Positions 26,148 through 38,075 of a stretch of 64,000 nucleotides of DNA are shown in pieces. Source of the DNA: Capitella teleta (lineage: Eukaryota; Annelida; Polychaeta; Capitellidae); contig KB306105.1 in NCBI GenBank assembly GCA_000328365.1, positions 14,780-78,779 of the forward strand, given 5' to 3'. Numbering within the stretch: position 1 is the stretch's first letter; each line of letters begins with the position of its first letter. The translations under genes were made by a program, and so were the position numbers. The notes beneath the pieces were generated by a model. It worked only from the letters and a program-made list of their open reading frames with translations. It made no database searches and had not been told where the DNA came from.

Positions 26148-26896
26148 NNNNNNNNNNNNNNNNNNNNNNNNNNNNNNNNNNNNNNNNNNNNNNNNNNNNN
26201 NNNNNNNNNNNNNNNNNNNNNNNNNNNNNNNNNNNNNNNNNNNNNNNNNNNNNNNNNNNNNNNNNNNNNNNNNNNNNNNNNNNNNNNNNNNNNNNNNNNN
26301 NNNNNNNNNNNNNNNNNNNNNNNNNNNNNNNNNNNNNNNNNNNNNNNNNNNNNNNNNNNNNNNNNNNNNNNNNNNNNNNNNNNNNNNNNNNNNNNNNNNN
26401 NNNNNNNNNNNNNNNNNNNNNNNNNNNNNNNNNNNNNNNNNNNNNNNNNNNNNNNNNNNNNNNNNNNNNNNNNNNNNNNNNNNNNNNNNNNNNNNNNNNN
26501 NNNNNNNNNNNNNNNNNNNNNNNNNNNNNNNNNNNNNNNNNNNNNNNNNNNNNNNNNNNNNNNNNNNNNNNNNNNNNNNNNNNNNNNNNNNNNNNNNNNN
26601 NNNNNNNNNNNNNNNNNNNNNNNNNNNNNNNNNNNNNNNNNNNNNNNNNNNNNNNNNNNNNNNNNNNNNNNNNNNNNNNNNNNNNNNNNNNNNNNNNNNN
26701 NNNNNNNNNNNNNNNNNNNNNNNNNNNNNNNNNNNNNNNNNNNNNNNNNNNNNNNNNNNNNNNNNNNNNNNNNNNNNNNNNNNNNNNNNNNNNNNNNNNN
26801 NNNNNNNNNNNNNNNNNNNNNNNNNNNNNNNNNNNNNNNNNNNNNNNNNNNNNNNNNNNNNNNNNNNNNNNNNNNNNNNNNNNNNNNNNNNNNNNN
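26148..26896. other. Assembly gap (749 N)
   Basis: Unknown bases. Any reading frame drawn across this stretch is an artefact. Confidence 1.
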
Positions 26897-27056
26897 TTTA
26901 CAACAACAAAAAAACCTCGAGAGGGTGGGACTATACATACACCCTGTCCCTGTGTATGAAATGTTTTTTAATCATTATCATTTATTAATTCAAGAAGTTG
27001 AAATGGTGAATGCATTCTTGATTAATGAAGATTCTTTCACGGCTGTCTTTTCTCAG

Positions 27057-27187
27057 ATCAACATGTGTCAACAGATGGCTCAGCCAACTTTATTCCATTA
27101 ACCTTCATTATCCCAGCAAACTCTGCAACACTCAATGATAAATTGCATAGGGGATCAGCAAATGTACAAGTGCAGCCTCATGTTTGA
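27057..27187 (+). CDS. Candidate terminal exon of the gap-interrupted gene
   Basis: An acceptor ggctgtcttttctcag is followed by 42 open codons (QHVSTDGSANFIPLTFIIP...VQVQPHV) and TGA at 27185. An AATAAA poly(A) signal at 27260-27265 lies 73 bases past the stop. The exon needs one base carried over from the previous exon. The link to the exon at 26008 is inference from strand and distance. Function is unknown. Confidence 0.4.
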
Positions 27188-27259
27188 TGCAAAGTCCATT
27201 CTATAGCATCTCGATTGGGACACAAATCGAATGGAAATGCTTGGATTAGTGGATTACGA

Positions 27260-27265
27260 CAAATA
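27260..27265 (+). promoter_or_regulatory. Poly(A) signal AATAAA
   Basis: Lies 73 bases downstream of the stop of the candidate terminal exon and supports its being a gene end. Confidence 0.4.
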
Positions 27266-27675
27266 AATTGTTTTTAAGTAGGTGTTTCCTTCTGTTAATT
27301 GTATATCATTAGTATTTTTAACCAGGCCCATTGTGCTGGCTTTCATCTGTTACTGACATTGTATTACTGTTATCAATCATGTTCTTTTGAGTGCATATTT
27401 TATAGTGCTAGCATTATTTTTTATATACTGTATTTCTTGTTCATTGATTGAGTTCATGATGATATATTGAATCATATAATTATTATATAATTTTGAGCTT
27501 TGTGAAAATACCCAATAAGTGGACTTTTATGAGTTAAATGTAAGTACAAATAGCTATTAAACGCTTCCTTATCGTTTTTTTTTTTTTAATTATATTCTGC
27601 AAAAATATTGAATTTATTATTCTCTGGTTAAACCGATAAAAACATGGGTTTTATTACAACTTTGACCGTTTCGTA

Positions 27676-27918
27676 CGTTATGATCGATGAATGCGTTATG
27701 CCGATGTGTGCGTTATGATCACTAAGTGCGTTATACTTGCAGCATCTACTGCCGATTTTCGTGTTTCGTGCTCGTTTGCAGAGCCCCCAAGAGTGTAACG
27801 CGCAATGGCGGAATCCACCGTGCCTACAAGCAATCTAGGTAGTAGTGGAGATCATTGGGGTGTACATTATTTATGCAGGTAGGTTTGCAATTATAACGCA
27901 CCTCGATCAATCATAACG
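27676..27918. promoter_or_regulatory. Cluster of CGTTAT words, possible regulatory block
   Basis: cgtta starts at 27676, 27694, 27711 and 27729 (spacings 18, 17, 18), mostly as GCGTTATG. The inverted form taacg occurs at 27796, 27894 and 27914. In the middle lies an ATG in good context (cgcaATGG) at 27805, with 11 codons and a donor at 27838 that could be a first coding exon. Regulatory function is inference. Confidence 0.3.
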
Positions 27919-28192
27919 CCACCCACGCAATGATTTCCACTATACAGGTAGTAACATCGTTGCACGCACGCATGCTTTAAAACTTTTTTTTTTTTTTTTT
28001 TAACTGGGGGATCTGGGGCATGCATGCTTATGAGGGGGCAAAGACAAACCAGTCCTCATCATTGCACTCACCCTGTGTAGAGTCAAATAGATTGGCTGAC
28101 ATTGTGGTGGCATATTTTGCCCTTTATAACCGAATATGTTGTTAATTTTTTATCGTCTATTATCATTAAACAATTTGACACGTTTAACCCAT

Positions 28193-28295
28193 AATTTATT
28201 AATCAATTAATTAATCAATTAATTAATCAATTTATTAATCAATTTATTAATCAATTTATTAATCAATTTATTAATCAATTTATTAATCAATTTAC
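28193..28295. repeat. 12-base tandem repeat aatcaatttatt
   Basis: About eight copies. The first few carry aatcaattaatt and the later ones aatcaatttatt, showing spread of a variant unit. It lies about 260 bases past the 3' end of the first receptor gene. Confidence 0.95.
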
Positions 28296-28553
28296 CTTGC
28301 GAATTATTAACACACAGTAAACTCCCATCATAAGCATCGAAAATTGCTATCTTTATTTGCACACAAAGGTGTACACGCTAAATAATTATCAAATCCAATA
28401 ATGGTTAACAATAAAATAAACATAACATGAATTAACTAATAAAATAAAAGTAGGATTTGGATTGCTCTCAAATAATGAATATAACACGGTTGGTCTCTGT
28501 GGTCAGATAAACAACAAGTGAGGAGTGAATAATTATTACTATGTTACACATTA

Positions 28554-29567
28554 TTAACATAATTCGAGTGATGCAATAATTTTGCCAAATTTCTTCCTAA
28601 ACCATTCTTTATAAGCTGGGGTCCCAAGAGTATATATGAAGACATTAGACAATGAATTAAAATATCCAATGATTATGGTATATGACACCCACAAACGAAG
28701 CAGAGGACTATACTGATCTGGATCATTGTGCAAGTATAGATGAAGATAGTAGCCAAAGCACAAAAAATATGGGAACCAGAAAATGAGGAAACTTCCCAGA
28801 ATCTTCCCTAAGGTTCGCATTGCTTTCGAAGGAGGCTCCCTGTGGTCAGTCGCTTGTATTTTGCGTCTCTGTGCAAATGCAGTGAAGCCAATTCGACCAT
28901 AGATGGCAATTAGGTGAGCACATACAATGATGTATACACCATATCCCGTGAATAATCCTTGGAATGTGCCATCCTTGTATTCTGAAAAGTTCATTTGAAT
29001 TACTAAAAACAAAGCGCACAGCCATACAAGACATATAACGAAATGTTTCACACGAGATGTAACAATCGTATTGTATCTCAAGGGTAGAAAGATAGATATC
29101 AAGCGGTCAAGAGCTATCAGAACGAGGCCAAGATGTGACACAATGGTTGCAAATTGCAAACAACAGAACAAACCCACAGTAACAAAATCCTCATCGTTAG
29201 AAATTGAGGCGTGGATTCCTCCAGTAAAAAGAGCAAGTCCCATCAAGGCATCTGCGCAAGTAAGGAACATGATGAGTGAATCTGTGACCTGTCTGATCTT
29301 CGCCACAAACACAAATAAACTAAATATGCAAAGATTTGTGATGAACACAGATAATCCAATAGCCGAGCTACATCCATAGTATGCCAGGGTGTATTTATAC
29401 GTATCTTCAGGGTCTCCATTTGGGGCATATGTGGATCCATTGGTACCATTCTCCAAGTCCACCATCACGAAATATTCCTGTTCGTTGCCACCACACACCT
29501 TCTCGTGCACCTGTCCTTTTTGATGGATCAATGGTGTCATGTTTGTAGTTACATTCAATGCCCCCAT
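28554..29567 (-). CDS. Rhodopsin-class (class A) G-protein-coupled receptor, copy 1
   Basis: Single-exon gene of 337 residues. The N-terminus has four N-glycosylation sequons (residues 5, 9, 40, 43). Seven helices at about 62-90, 96-120, 131-158, 173-193, 207-232, 252-275 and 289-315. Motifs: LTCADAL in helix 2, DRL at 154-156 followed by ISIFLPLRY, FWFP in helix 6 (keeps the W-x-P of CWxP), and NSLSNVFIY in helix 7 in place of NPxxY. The second outer loop has no Cys and helix 5 has no Pro, as in melanocortin/EDG/cannabinoid/adenosine receptors. The ligand is unknown. This is the most diverged of the five copies here. Class A is certain; the subgroup is inference. Confidence 0.92.
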   Translation of the reverse strand: MGALNVTTNMTPLIHQKGQVHEKVCGGNEQEYFVMVDLENGTNGSTYAPNGDPEDTYKYTLAYYGCSSAIGLSVFITNLCIFSLFVFVAKIRQVTDSLIMFLTCADALMGLALFTGGIHASISNDEDFVTVGLFCCLQFATIVSHLGLVLIALDRLISIFLPLRYNTIVTSRVKHFVICLVWLCALFLVIQMNFSEYKDGTFQGLFTGYGVYIIVCAHLIAIYGRIGFTAFAQRRKIQATDHREPPSKAMRTLGKILGSFLIFWFPYFLCFGYYLHLYLHNDPDQYSPLLRLWVSYTIIIGYFNSLSNVFIYTLGTPAYKEWFRKKFGKIIASLELC

Positions 29568-29810
29568 GAGCTACTCTATCGTCACCAACTGAGTGATAAC
29601 ATGTCAATATTTGTTTAATTAACGCACACGGTTATCAATCAATATATACATTAAGATCATGAATACTTAATAATAGTATACTGATGACTTATTTGACGTG
29701 AACCATGCGTCATATTAGGCTAGATATTGTCAGCCTCATGTTGTATAAAAGGCTGATGATGAAACCGTTTCGACCAATCACATATCGTAATTAAACTACA
29801 TGTGTGCGTT

Positions 29811-29872
29811 TTTTGTTGTTTTTGTTTTTGTTTTTTTTGTTTTTTGTTTTTTTTTTTTTGTTTTTTTTTTTA
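29811..29872. repeat. T-rich (TTTTTG)n tract
   Basis: A low-complexity run of T with interspersed G between receptor copies 1 and 2. Confidence 0.85.
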
Positions 29873-29932
29873 CATGGACAAAGTTGTGATAGCATACTAT
29901 TATTGTGCAATTTCAAATGCACGAGTACGCTA

Positions 29933-30817
29933 TTACCAGCAACGCTTCTGTCTGAGCCATTCCTTATAAGCAGGCGTTGCATATGCATAAATGAAAGCAT
30001 TTGATATTGAATTCAAATGTCCAAAAGTAAGGGTGTATGCAAAACATCTAGCGAGAGAAAAATCGTTCTGTCTGGGATCATTGTTCAGATATAGATGAAG
30101 GAAGTAGATAAAGCTTATGAAACGTGGAAACCAGAAAAGCAGAAAACTACCAAGTATCTTCCCCAAAGTTTGCATTGCTCTTGACGGAACTTCATCACAG
30201 TCAGTTGCTTGTATTTTACGTCTCTGTGCAAATGCAGTGAAACCGATTCGACCATAGATTGCAATCAGATGAACACACACAATAAGATAAACCACAAATC
30301 CAGTTAAATACACTTTGAAGCTGAATCCGGCGTGTGTTAAATATACTTGAATGACCAATCCGAGAGCACACAGCCATGCTATACAAATAGCGCAATATTT
30401 CACACGTAATGTGACAATCAGCTTGTAACGTAATGGCAGAAATATAGAAACAAACCGATCTAGAGCAATCAACACAAGGCTAAAATGCGATGAAAATGTT
30501 GCAAGCTGCATGGCACAAAACACTGCCATGCTCATCGCCGGGTGTTTCTTGTTCAGACATACGAAGCTGTACACTGTGTTGACGAATAAAGTGAGTCCCA
30601 TCAAAGTGTCAGCCCAGGCAAGTGACATGATGAGTGCATCTGTGGCCATCCTGATGTGTTTCACAAATATAAATGACGCAACCATGCAGCCGTTCACAGC
30701 AAAAACACATAATCCAACAGAAACAATAATTCCAAATTGGATATTAGCCCATGTTTGGGTAGTTGTTTCTTCTATTTCAGGTGGGACAGTATGGATATCT
30801 CTTTCTGCCTCCGTCAT
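29933..30817 (-). CDS. Rhodopsin-class GPCR, copy 2
   Basis: Single-exon gene of 294 residues starting MTEAERDIHT at the ATG 30817-30815. The open frame extends 40 codons further upstream without an ATG, but the MTEAER start is shared by the copies at 34061, 38968 and 41289, so I use it. Motifs: MSLAWADTL (helix 2), DRFVSIFLPLRY (helix 3), FWFPRF (helix 6), NSISNAFIYAYATPAYKEW (helix 7 and helix 8). The third inner loop, AFAQRRKIQAT followed by PSRAMQTLGKILGSFL, is almost the same in all copies, suggesting a shared G-protein partner. The gene lies 366 bases upstream of copy 1 in the same orientation. Confidence 0.92.
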   Translation of the reverse strand: MTEAERDIHTVPPEIEETTTQTWANIQFGIIVSVGLCVFAVNGCMVASFIFVKHIRMATDALIMSLAWADTLMGLTLFVNTVYSFVCLNKKHPAMSMAVFCAMQLATFSSHFSLVLIALDRFVSIFLPLRYKLIVTLRVKYCAICIAWLCALGLVIQVYLTHAGFSFKVYLTGFVVYLIVCVHLIAIYGRIGFTAFAQRRKIQATDCDEVPSRAMQTLGKILGSFLLFWFPRFISFIYFLHLYLNNDPRQNDFSLARCFAYTLTFGHLNSISNAFIYAYATPAYKEWLRQKRCW

Positions 30818-30949
30818 GCTGACACGTTGATAAAAATCTGGTAAAAAATCACTGGAATAATTGAAGCTGAAATGTGCGTTGTCCAGGACAGAGACATTTG
30901 CAAAACAAATATCAGGTATATTGATGCTCAAACACAACTAATGCATTTA

Positions 30950-32311
30950 TTATATTTCAGCATTTGGTGAGCCAAAAAAAAAAAACAAGACAATCCATCA
31001 AATCTAGAATACAATGCTTAAAAGCCTCTCCAATTCCCATTTTAAATGTTCTATTAATCTTTTACGTGGTTTTAATCTTATTATTAATTAATTAATCTTT
31101 AATCTTTTACGATTTTCAATGGTAACCATCAAGCTGAAGCTCTTCTTTGAGTCTTGCCAATTACAACAAAGAAACTCGATTTATCATAATTTGTGAAATT
31201 TCTTTCTTTTTTTGTCTTATTCTGCTTCAATAATTCTCTCTTTTTTCTTCTCTTTTTCTTCTGTAAAAATATATGTACATGTATTACACACCAATTACCG
31301 AGAATCATTGGCATGTCACATATTAATACGTGTTGCAACGTTGTATCATAAGACGCTCACTACTCGTTGACAGACTATAATTGTTAGAGCCACCAAATAG
31401 ATAAATCGATTCGCCTGTTTGACTGCAATTCTAATGGAAGCCTTGATTTCGACGCATAGTCGGTCCAAATTAAGAGCGTCATGATATTGAGATGCATTTT
31501 GACGTAATTCCCTAGTGACTCTACAATGCCGCCCCACGTCTGTATGTTATGGTTAACCAACAATACTAATAATGATAAAGTTTTGAATTTACAAATAATT
31601 TATTTTTGACACTGAACGCAAGGTACACATTGGCATTTAAAGAAACACAATGTTATCATGTCAAAAAAAAAACATGTCATACTTTAGCATTAGAGTCATT
31701 ACAATTACTAGTGAGTGGGTACAATAATGTAATAAAACATGATGCCTTATTGTGAGCAAAGAAATAATAATAATAAAAATAGTCTGCCTTACATGATACA
31801 CTTAAAAATATTTAATGCTTTATGTGAAGTACACAGATTGAGCCAAAAGTAGTATCTACTCCATGTTAAAAATAAAACTTTTAAATTGGTTAAAATTCAT
31901 CAATTATTACCAAAAATAACCACCTGAAATGTTTTGACTAACTTATTATGCGCCCGTTTATGCGAAAATATCAACTTTTGACTGAGCGAAAAACATTTAA
32001 ATGCGATTGTTGCTTGATCGCGAAGAGAGCTAAATAAGATGAGCCCCTGAACCAGCATAACAGCATGTTTCTGTTGAATGGCGCTTCAATACTAACCTTC
32101 CTGTTTGTTTTCTAATAATAATCATTATCGTTTTATTCATGCCATTTATTGACATACATTTTTTTCAACAAAAATAATTATTACCTTGATTTAAAGAAAT
32201 AAACATTAGTGTTACAAACAAAACAACAGTACTTTAAAACAAAAGGATATTATGAGAACGACTATGCGTCCAATGAAGCCCATCCATGATCCGGGGCCCT
32301 TTTCAACGCCA

Positions 32312-32343
<32 letters not shown>

Positions 32344-33100
32344 ACCGAATGGTGCACTCTATTGATTCAGATAAATCGGTATCAATGTCAATGAAATTGG
32401 AATAGAAATGATAGGAATAGCAGCATTAAATGTCAGACTGTATTTACTTCTCGTATCTTTCCGTGGTTTCACATTGAGTAATATGTTTGTGACACTTTTT
32501 TTCGGAAAAATGCAGTGCCAATGAAAAACATTGAAATCGTTAACATGGAATAGATATAGACTACTTCTGGCCCATTCTGTACAACGATAGCACAGTGCTG
32601 TCGGACAGCTATGTATTACTTACTGCTTATGATTGTGGTTTATAAAGAAGAATCGTGACACAGCAAACTTTAAACGATGAATATATTCTCAGCACTCAAA
32701 GTAACACATTTGCATTAAACAACATATCATGTCTAAAGAACATGGCAATTTCACTCAATGACAAACATCTCCAGCATAGGTAAACACCATTTTGCGGATT
32801 TTGAATAACGATACCTTATCGAGAGCAAACAAAAAGAACACTAACCAAAGCAACTTCCATAATAGATTCAATGCTATATAATTACAGTACATGCAACATT
32901 ATTATCCTCTACACCCAAAATTATAACCATTTTTTATAAACACATGATTATCAATATTGTTAAAAATGTCATAAAACTTTAAATACCAAGATTTCAAAAT
33001 TACACTTATACACTAATATTACTGCAAGAATAGTTGGGATCATAAGAAACATGCTTCAGGGTGACTGTGTGACTAACTACATTACACCAATGCATTAGAG
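30950..33100. other. Intergenic AT-rich spacer between receptor copies 2 and 3
   Basis: No coding signal. It contains an AT dinucleotide run near 32321-32338 and one member (32588-32811) of a duplicated ~220-base segment. Confidence 0.5.
32588..32811. repeat. Member 1 of a dispersed direct duplication
   Basis: Closely matches 35337-35550: both run from a ctgtcggacagctatgtatta-like start through a shared stretch ending near caccattttg. The segment lies just downstream of receptor copy 3. The second member lies upstream of it, at a place where no receptor remains. Confidence 0.85.
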
Positions 33101-33104
33101 TCTC

Positions 33105-34877
33105 CAGGCCATTAGTATTTTTTATGATCTTAGTACAATCAATTTCAATTTAACATAAAAGCTTGGAATTGAATTAAGACCACCTACAGATTTTACCAAG
33201 TAATTCCTTGTAAGCAGAAGTTGTCCATGCGTAAATGAAGGCATTTGCCACTGAATTTAAATATCCAAATATGTGTGTATAAACCAAACACAAAACAAAC
33301 ACAAAGTTAGTTTGTCTGGGATCATCATTCATGTACAGATAGAGAAAATAGCTGGTGGCGATGGAATGGGGAAACCAGAAAAACAAAAAGCTGCCAAGTA
33401 TCTTCCCCAAAGTTTGCATTGCTCTTGACGGAACTTCACCAGAGTCGGTTGCTTGTATTTTACGTCTCTGTGCAAATGCAGTGAAACCGATTCGACCATA
33501 GATTGCAATCAAATGAACACACACAATAAGATAAACCGCAAATCCGGTGAAAAGTCCTTTAAAATCAAAACTTTTACTACTTAAAAATATTTGAATGGCC
33601 AATACGAGAGCACACAGCCATGCAATACAAATAGCGCAATATTTCACACGTAATGTGACAATCAGTGTGTAACGTAATGGCAAAAATATGGAAACAAACC
33701 GATCTAGAGCAATCAACACATGGCTAAAATGCGATGAGAATGTTGCAAGCTGCATAGTACAAAAGAAAGCCATGGTCACTGTGGCTTTAATTTGTTGTGG
33801 AAACAGAAAGCTGTACGTGGTGTTGATGAATAAAGCAAAGCCCATCACGGTATCGGCGCAGGCGAGTGACATGATGAGTGCATCTGTGGCCTTCCTGATC
33901 TGTCTCACAAATACGAATGACGCAACCATACAACCGTTGAAAACAAAAACACAGATTCCAACCGAAATAACAATTCCAAATTGGATACTAGTCGAATTTT
34001 GGCCCCCAAATTTGTCTCCTACACTTGAGAAAGTTGACGTATTTCTTTCGGCTTCCGTCATGATACATGTATCGCGTTTGGTGAAATTGGCTGAAAAATC
34101 ACTGGTATTGAAGCTTTAATGTTCCTGCTTGGTGACACAGACATTTGCAAAACAAATATCGGATCTGGATTCTCAAACACAGCTAATGCATTTATTATAA
34201 TTATTGCATCATTCGATAAGTTTAAACGAAGCGACTCCGTTTACAGAATTCAATGGACTCACTCCATTTACAGCAGTTATGTTCCGGAAACGTGCGACGA
34301 ACATCGAACCTTAGCGAATCAGAGAGTGTCTTTTTTGCGCCGTTTGTCTAATACAAATTTTATCTCGTTGTTACTGACAACCAGCCTCCTGCCAAAAGCT
34401 CACCATATAATTTTAGGTTAAATCTTTTGTAACCTCCGTCATGAGTAAATGCGCACTTTTATCCAATTAGCGATGCGTTGCATAAATCTATTTCTACCAG
34501 TAGAAATGTGCACAGAACACTCATTATAATGTAAATCAGTGTTCCGTGCACTTTCCTGACTTAACAGTGTTAACTAAGCATGGATACCTGTCCACTCAAA
34601 GTGAAGTTAGCGGAGACAGTAAAATAATTAAAGCAATTATGAGTAGAATGATAACGCTTTGCATGCGCCGCCAATTCTCAAATCTCCCCCGCACACCGGT
34701 CTCCAAAAGGAAGATAATCGAATTCTCAACTCGGCCTTAATTAAACTTTGTCAACTTCGGCTCTTGAAATCGTTCATATTTTTTAGAAATATGCCCTCGG
34801 GGAAGGCTGACGGTTTTTTGAAGGGTGATATTCAGAAGCCTCCTGAACGTGGGGTAATCATTTGATCACAAACCGCA
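33105..34877. repeat. Duplication unit A (contains receptor copy 3)
   Basis: Matches 39599-42096 (minus its transposon insert) from the 3' flank (gtattttt...tcaatttcaatttaac) through the receptor to a shared upstream end at tgatcacaaaccgc. It also matches 38099-39598 over the receptor and most of the upstream flank. By eye it is clearly more diverged from B and C than they are from each other. Confidence 0.85.
33174..34061 (-). CDS. Rhodopsin-class GPCR, copy 3
   Basis: Single-exon gene of 295 residues, MTEAERNTST start. Seven helices with MSLACADTV, DRFVSIFLPLRY, FWFPHS and NSVANAFIYAWTTSAYKELL. The third inner loop is the same as in copy 2. The Cys before helix 3 (FFCTMQLATF) is present, with no partner Cys in the second outer loop. 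The copy appears intact. Its product is very close to the products of copies 4 and 5, so it is probably the working member of this subfamily here. Confidence 0.92.
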   Translation of the reverse strand: MTEAERNTSTFSSVGDKFGGQNSTSIQFGIVISVGICVFVFNGCMVASFVFVRQIRKATDALIMSLACADTVMGFALFINTTYSFLFPQQIKATVTMAFFCTMQLATFSSHFSHVLIALDRFVSIFLPLRYTLIVTLRVKYCAICIAWLCALVLAIQIFLSSKSFDFKGLFTGFAVYLIVCVHLIAIYGRIGFTAFAQRRKIQATDSGEVPSRAMQTLGKILGSFLFFWFPHSIATSYFLYLYMNDDPRQTNFVFVLCLVYTHIFGYLNSVANAFIYAWTTSAYKELLGKICRWS

Positions 34878-34879
34878 AA

Positions 34880-37800
34880 ATAGGATGCATTGAATTAACT
34901 ACAAAACAAATGTGTCATCGAGCAAACGAATCCAGGTCTAACATAGTTTGACCCATCTTGGATGTCTTACAGTGACAGCAGATCGACAGAATTGACAAAT
35001 CCGGTAAACTCAGAGGTAGGACTGGTTCGAGATAGCCATAATGACTAAACCTGCGGAATATGACCAGAGAAAATTTAATTTCTGATATCGGCTAAGGTAG
35101 GGGAGATAGGGGCTCAAAATCCGATGAAATACCGCCAATCCTGGGTCACGAATATCCGGAGATCCGACTATTTTTGCAAAATAATGCACACTCATATCTT
35201 GCCATCGTCATCGAGGACTTTGTGAAGAAAGAAAATAAATTAACGGCATTGTCATGGTCCCGACTACAAAGCCCAGTCGCTCTAAAAGGCGTTATGATTG
35301 TGAGATGATTGTGTTTCATTATATTTCCCGTGGCTATATAGTCCTGTCGGACGGCTATGTATTACCGCTTATGGTTTATAAAGAAGAATCGTGAGACAGC
35401 AAACTTTAAGCAATGAATATATCTTCGGCACTCAAAGTAACACATTTGCATTAAACAACATATCATGTCTAAAGAACATGGCAACTTCACTCAATGACAA
35501 ACATCTCCAGCATAAGTAAACACCATTTTGTGGATATTGAATAACATATTATAAGCAGTGCAGTTGACCACTGGCAATATTAAACATCACAGAACTATTT
35601 CTGCTTATAATTCTGAAATCAGACACAAAATAATTGTGTTCTTCCTCGAAACGAGCGGCCAGTTCTTATTGCAATGCTTTGTACTCAGACACGTTTCCCC
35701 AAGCTGAAACTCAGACAAACAAAGAGTATTTTTTAACACTAAAATTAAGTTTACAAAGGATATTTTTGCGATGCTGCTGCGGTCAATCATGGGTGTGGTC
35801 CCGATTACAGCGCCATAATTTCCACTCGTATTAACATGCTCTTTGAGTAGCAGAATGACGCAACCTTTAGTTGCAATATAGGGAAAGCAAATTGTTGCAA
35901 CAACACGTGGTGCTCGATATTCGATTGCGGCTTGCTTTTGTTGGTGCATCCTGGCTTCTGTAGACATGACGTGCCACAAATTATAACATACTTGCTATTT
36001 AGATAGACAGAGATACAGCAAAAAAAAAATTATATAAACAAGTATTAACAGATTAGACATTTGGACATGATGCAAAATTCAATCGACCGCTTTCACCTGG
36101 GCCACTCAGTTTTGTTCGAATATGATTCACGTTTTGTTATGTTTTGTGTTTTTCCTCAAAAATCACATAAATAAAGGCTCTCAAATTCTCGTGGACCAAT
36201 CTTCAGGTTTTGTTCATCTCCTTTTTTCTTCAAAAAACTCTTCTGAGAATTAAAAAACAGAAAGACAGGCTGAGAAAAAAAAGAATAAGAGGACATAGTC
36301 ATCGATTTAGAGTGGTAGCGTGTAGTGACTGTGTGTTAGCTCTTGCACAGAGAGATTGGATGTGATAATGTGGAATGAATTACATCCATGATATAAATAC
36401 GTTGTGATTTCGATCAGTATATATACGATGTGAAATGTAGTACGGAGAGCAGTTCCGTATACAATATCTGTATACAGAACGCTTGCATTGACGTCAAACT
36501 TCGTTTACAGCAGGTAGAAGTTTTTTCTGCAGCGAGAGAATATGTTCAGTATATCATAGACGAACACATAATAACACACAAAGTGAATGGGGCTGTCCAT
36601 AATCAGTTTTATGTCTTTCAAAATCCATGGATGAAGAAAATAGTGTGTGAAGAAGAAACTGTGTATCAAAGTTGGCTGTAATTAGCGAGTTTCCTCGTCA
36701 GCCATTGTGATACTCAGCATTGGATATCTGGTAGAAGGGATTTGTTGCTTTAATACACTTCCTTCGTTTACTCATTGACACCGACTCGACATGACACGTA
36801 CGTACACAATGGGAAAACGTTCTCTAACTATAGTTAAATATGAAGGTCCAATCGCTCTTCCGTCGCATAGGATTAGGAATATCGGGTGGACTCGAAGATG
36901 GAGTTTGCCTAAACTTGGAGATTGAATGCGTCCAATTTAATGCAATTTAACGAACGCTGGAATTCTATATTGTGCTTCTTCTGAAGATTTGTGTTAACGG
37001 TTGATCAAAGGATCGACGGCTTTACATTTCCCTTTTCCTTTAATTGTTTTAAGTGGCTCCGAATTTTAGCAGTAACAATAAGATGAGATTTTGTTTTAAA
37101 CACCAGGGCAAGTCACGCGCTCTATGATTTGGTAAGGTTCACAGCCTGTCGAGTGTTTCCGGAAAATCACTGCTGCAAACGAACGCATCACATCACAGCT
37201 GTTGTATAAGAAATCACTTCGATAAAGTACCTTTTGCATTCATTGCAAACCGACTTCAATGCATAGTATCGAGGATAATAATGAGATCACCAATTTCATT
37301 GAATAGCTTAATCTGATCTTAGGATTCGTGACATCATATCATAAAACAACAGTACCATTCAAGAGCTCGAGTCGGATAGGGGCAAATATTTTCTATGAAA
37401 TCTAATATGCCTCCTGGTATTAAGCAGATGGGTTAATGAGGATCATCTAAATACTGTCACCAAAATAAGACTAATCATTACATTTTCACATAGCTCGGCA
37501 TTTAAACAACCAAAAAGGAATATGGAGCACGTTAACTCGGCACGAAGGCCAACGACAAATATCTAAATCACGACAACGAGCTACTTAGTACAGTGCGTTG
37601 ATGGTCAGGCGCCCGAGATATGTTTATTCTCGACTGTGTGAATTGTCAACCCAGATACGACATCAAGGGAATCAAGGATTCGATACATGTAGATTGAAAT
37701 GGCATTGTGTGACAATCTCTTATTCGATCTCTTATTCGCATATTCCCAGCATCAGTGCCTCTAAAACAAAACAGAACTAAGGTATTCATTCCTTCCAAGA

Positions 37801-38075
37801 TGTTACGATTTTGCAGAAAAAGAAATTTAGTGCTCTAATGAACTTCGCGTGCGTCTAAAACATTGCTTACCATTGAATTTAGTAAAATCTGAGGATTTAC
37901 TTTGATATTTACAAGATCAAATCATTGAACCTTTTCGTTCCAAGGAAGGTCAAAATGTCTCAAACGTTACCCACCAAAATCCATTTATCTCGTCTCTTGT
38001 TACATGTACCTTCCATAATAAAATTTACTGTGCAAGGACACGTGTGAGAGCAATGCCATGATTTTGAACCACATT
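34880..38075. other. Spacer between duplication units A and B
   Basis: No receptor remnant recognised. Open frames at 35605-35979 (minus) and 36430-36681 (plus) have no known family. Contains the second member (35337-35550) of the flank duplication. Confidence 0.45.
35337..35550. repeat. Member 2 of the direct duplication
   Basis: Near copy of 32588-32811 in the same orientation, about 2.75 kb away. It probably marks the 3' flank of a receptor copy that was lost. Confidence 0.85.

Noticed and set aside
25928-26988. Open frames of more than 270 codons on both strands across 26148-26896
   Set aside because: They run through unknown bases; only the short exon before the gap has support.
22135-28295. 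CRISPR-like arrays (15-base and 12-base repeats)
   Set aside because: The periods are too short, the spacers are not unique, and the genome is eukaryotic.
30510-30830. Long plus-strand open frames opposite the receptor genes (also 33688-34119, 38595-38888, 40916-41209)
   Set aside because: They are antisense shadows of the conserved receptor sequence, repeated in each copy only because the copies are duplicates.
29933-30937. Longer N-terminus for receptor copy 2 starting at 30937
   Set aside because: That frame begins with TTG; the conserved ATG of the family lies at 30817.
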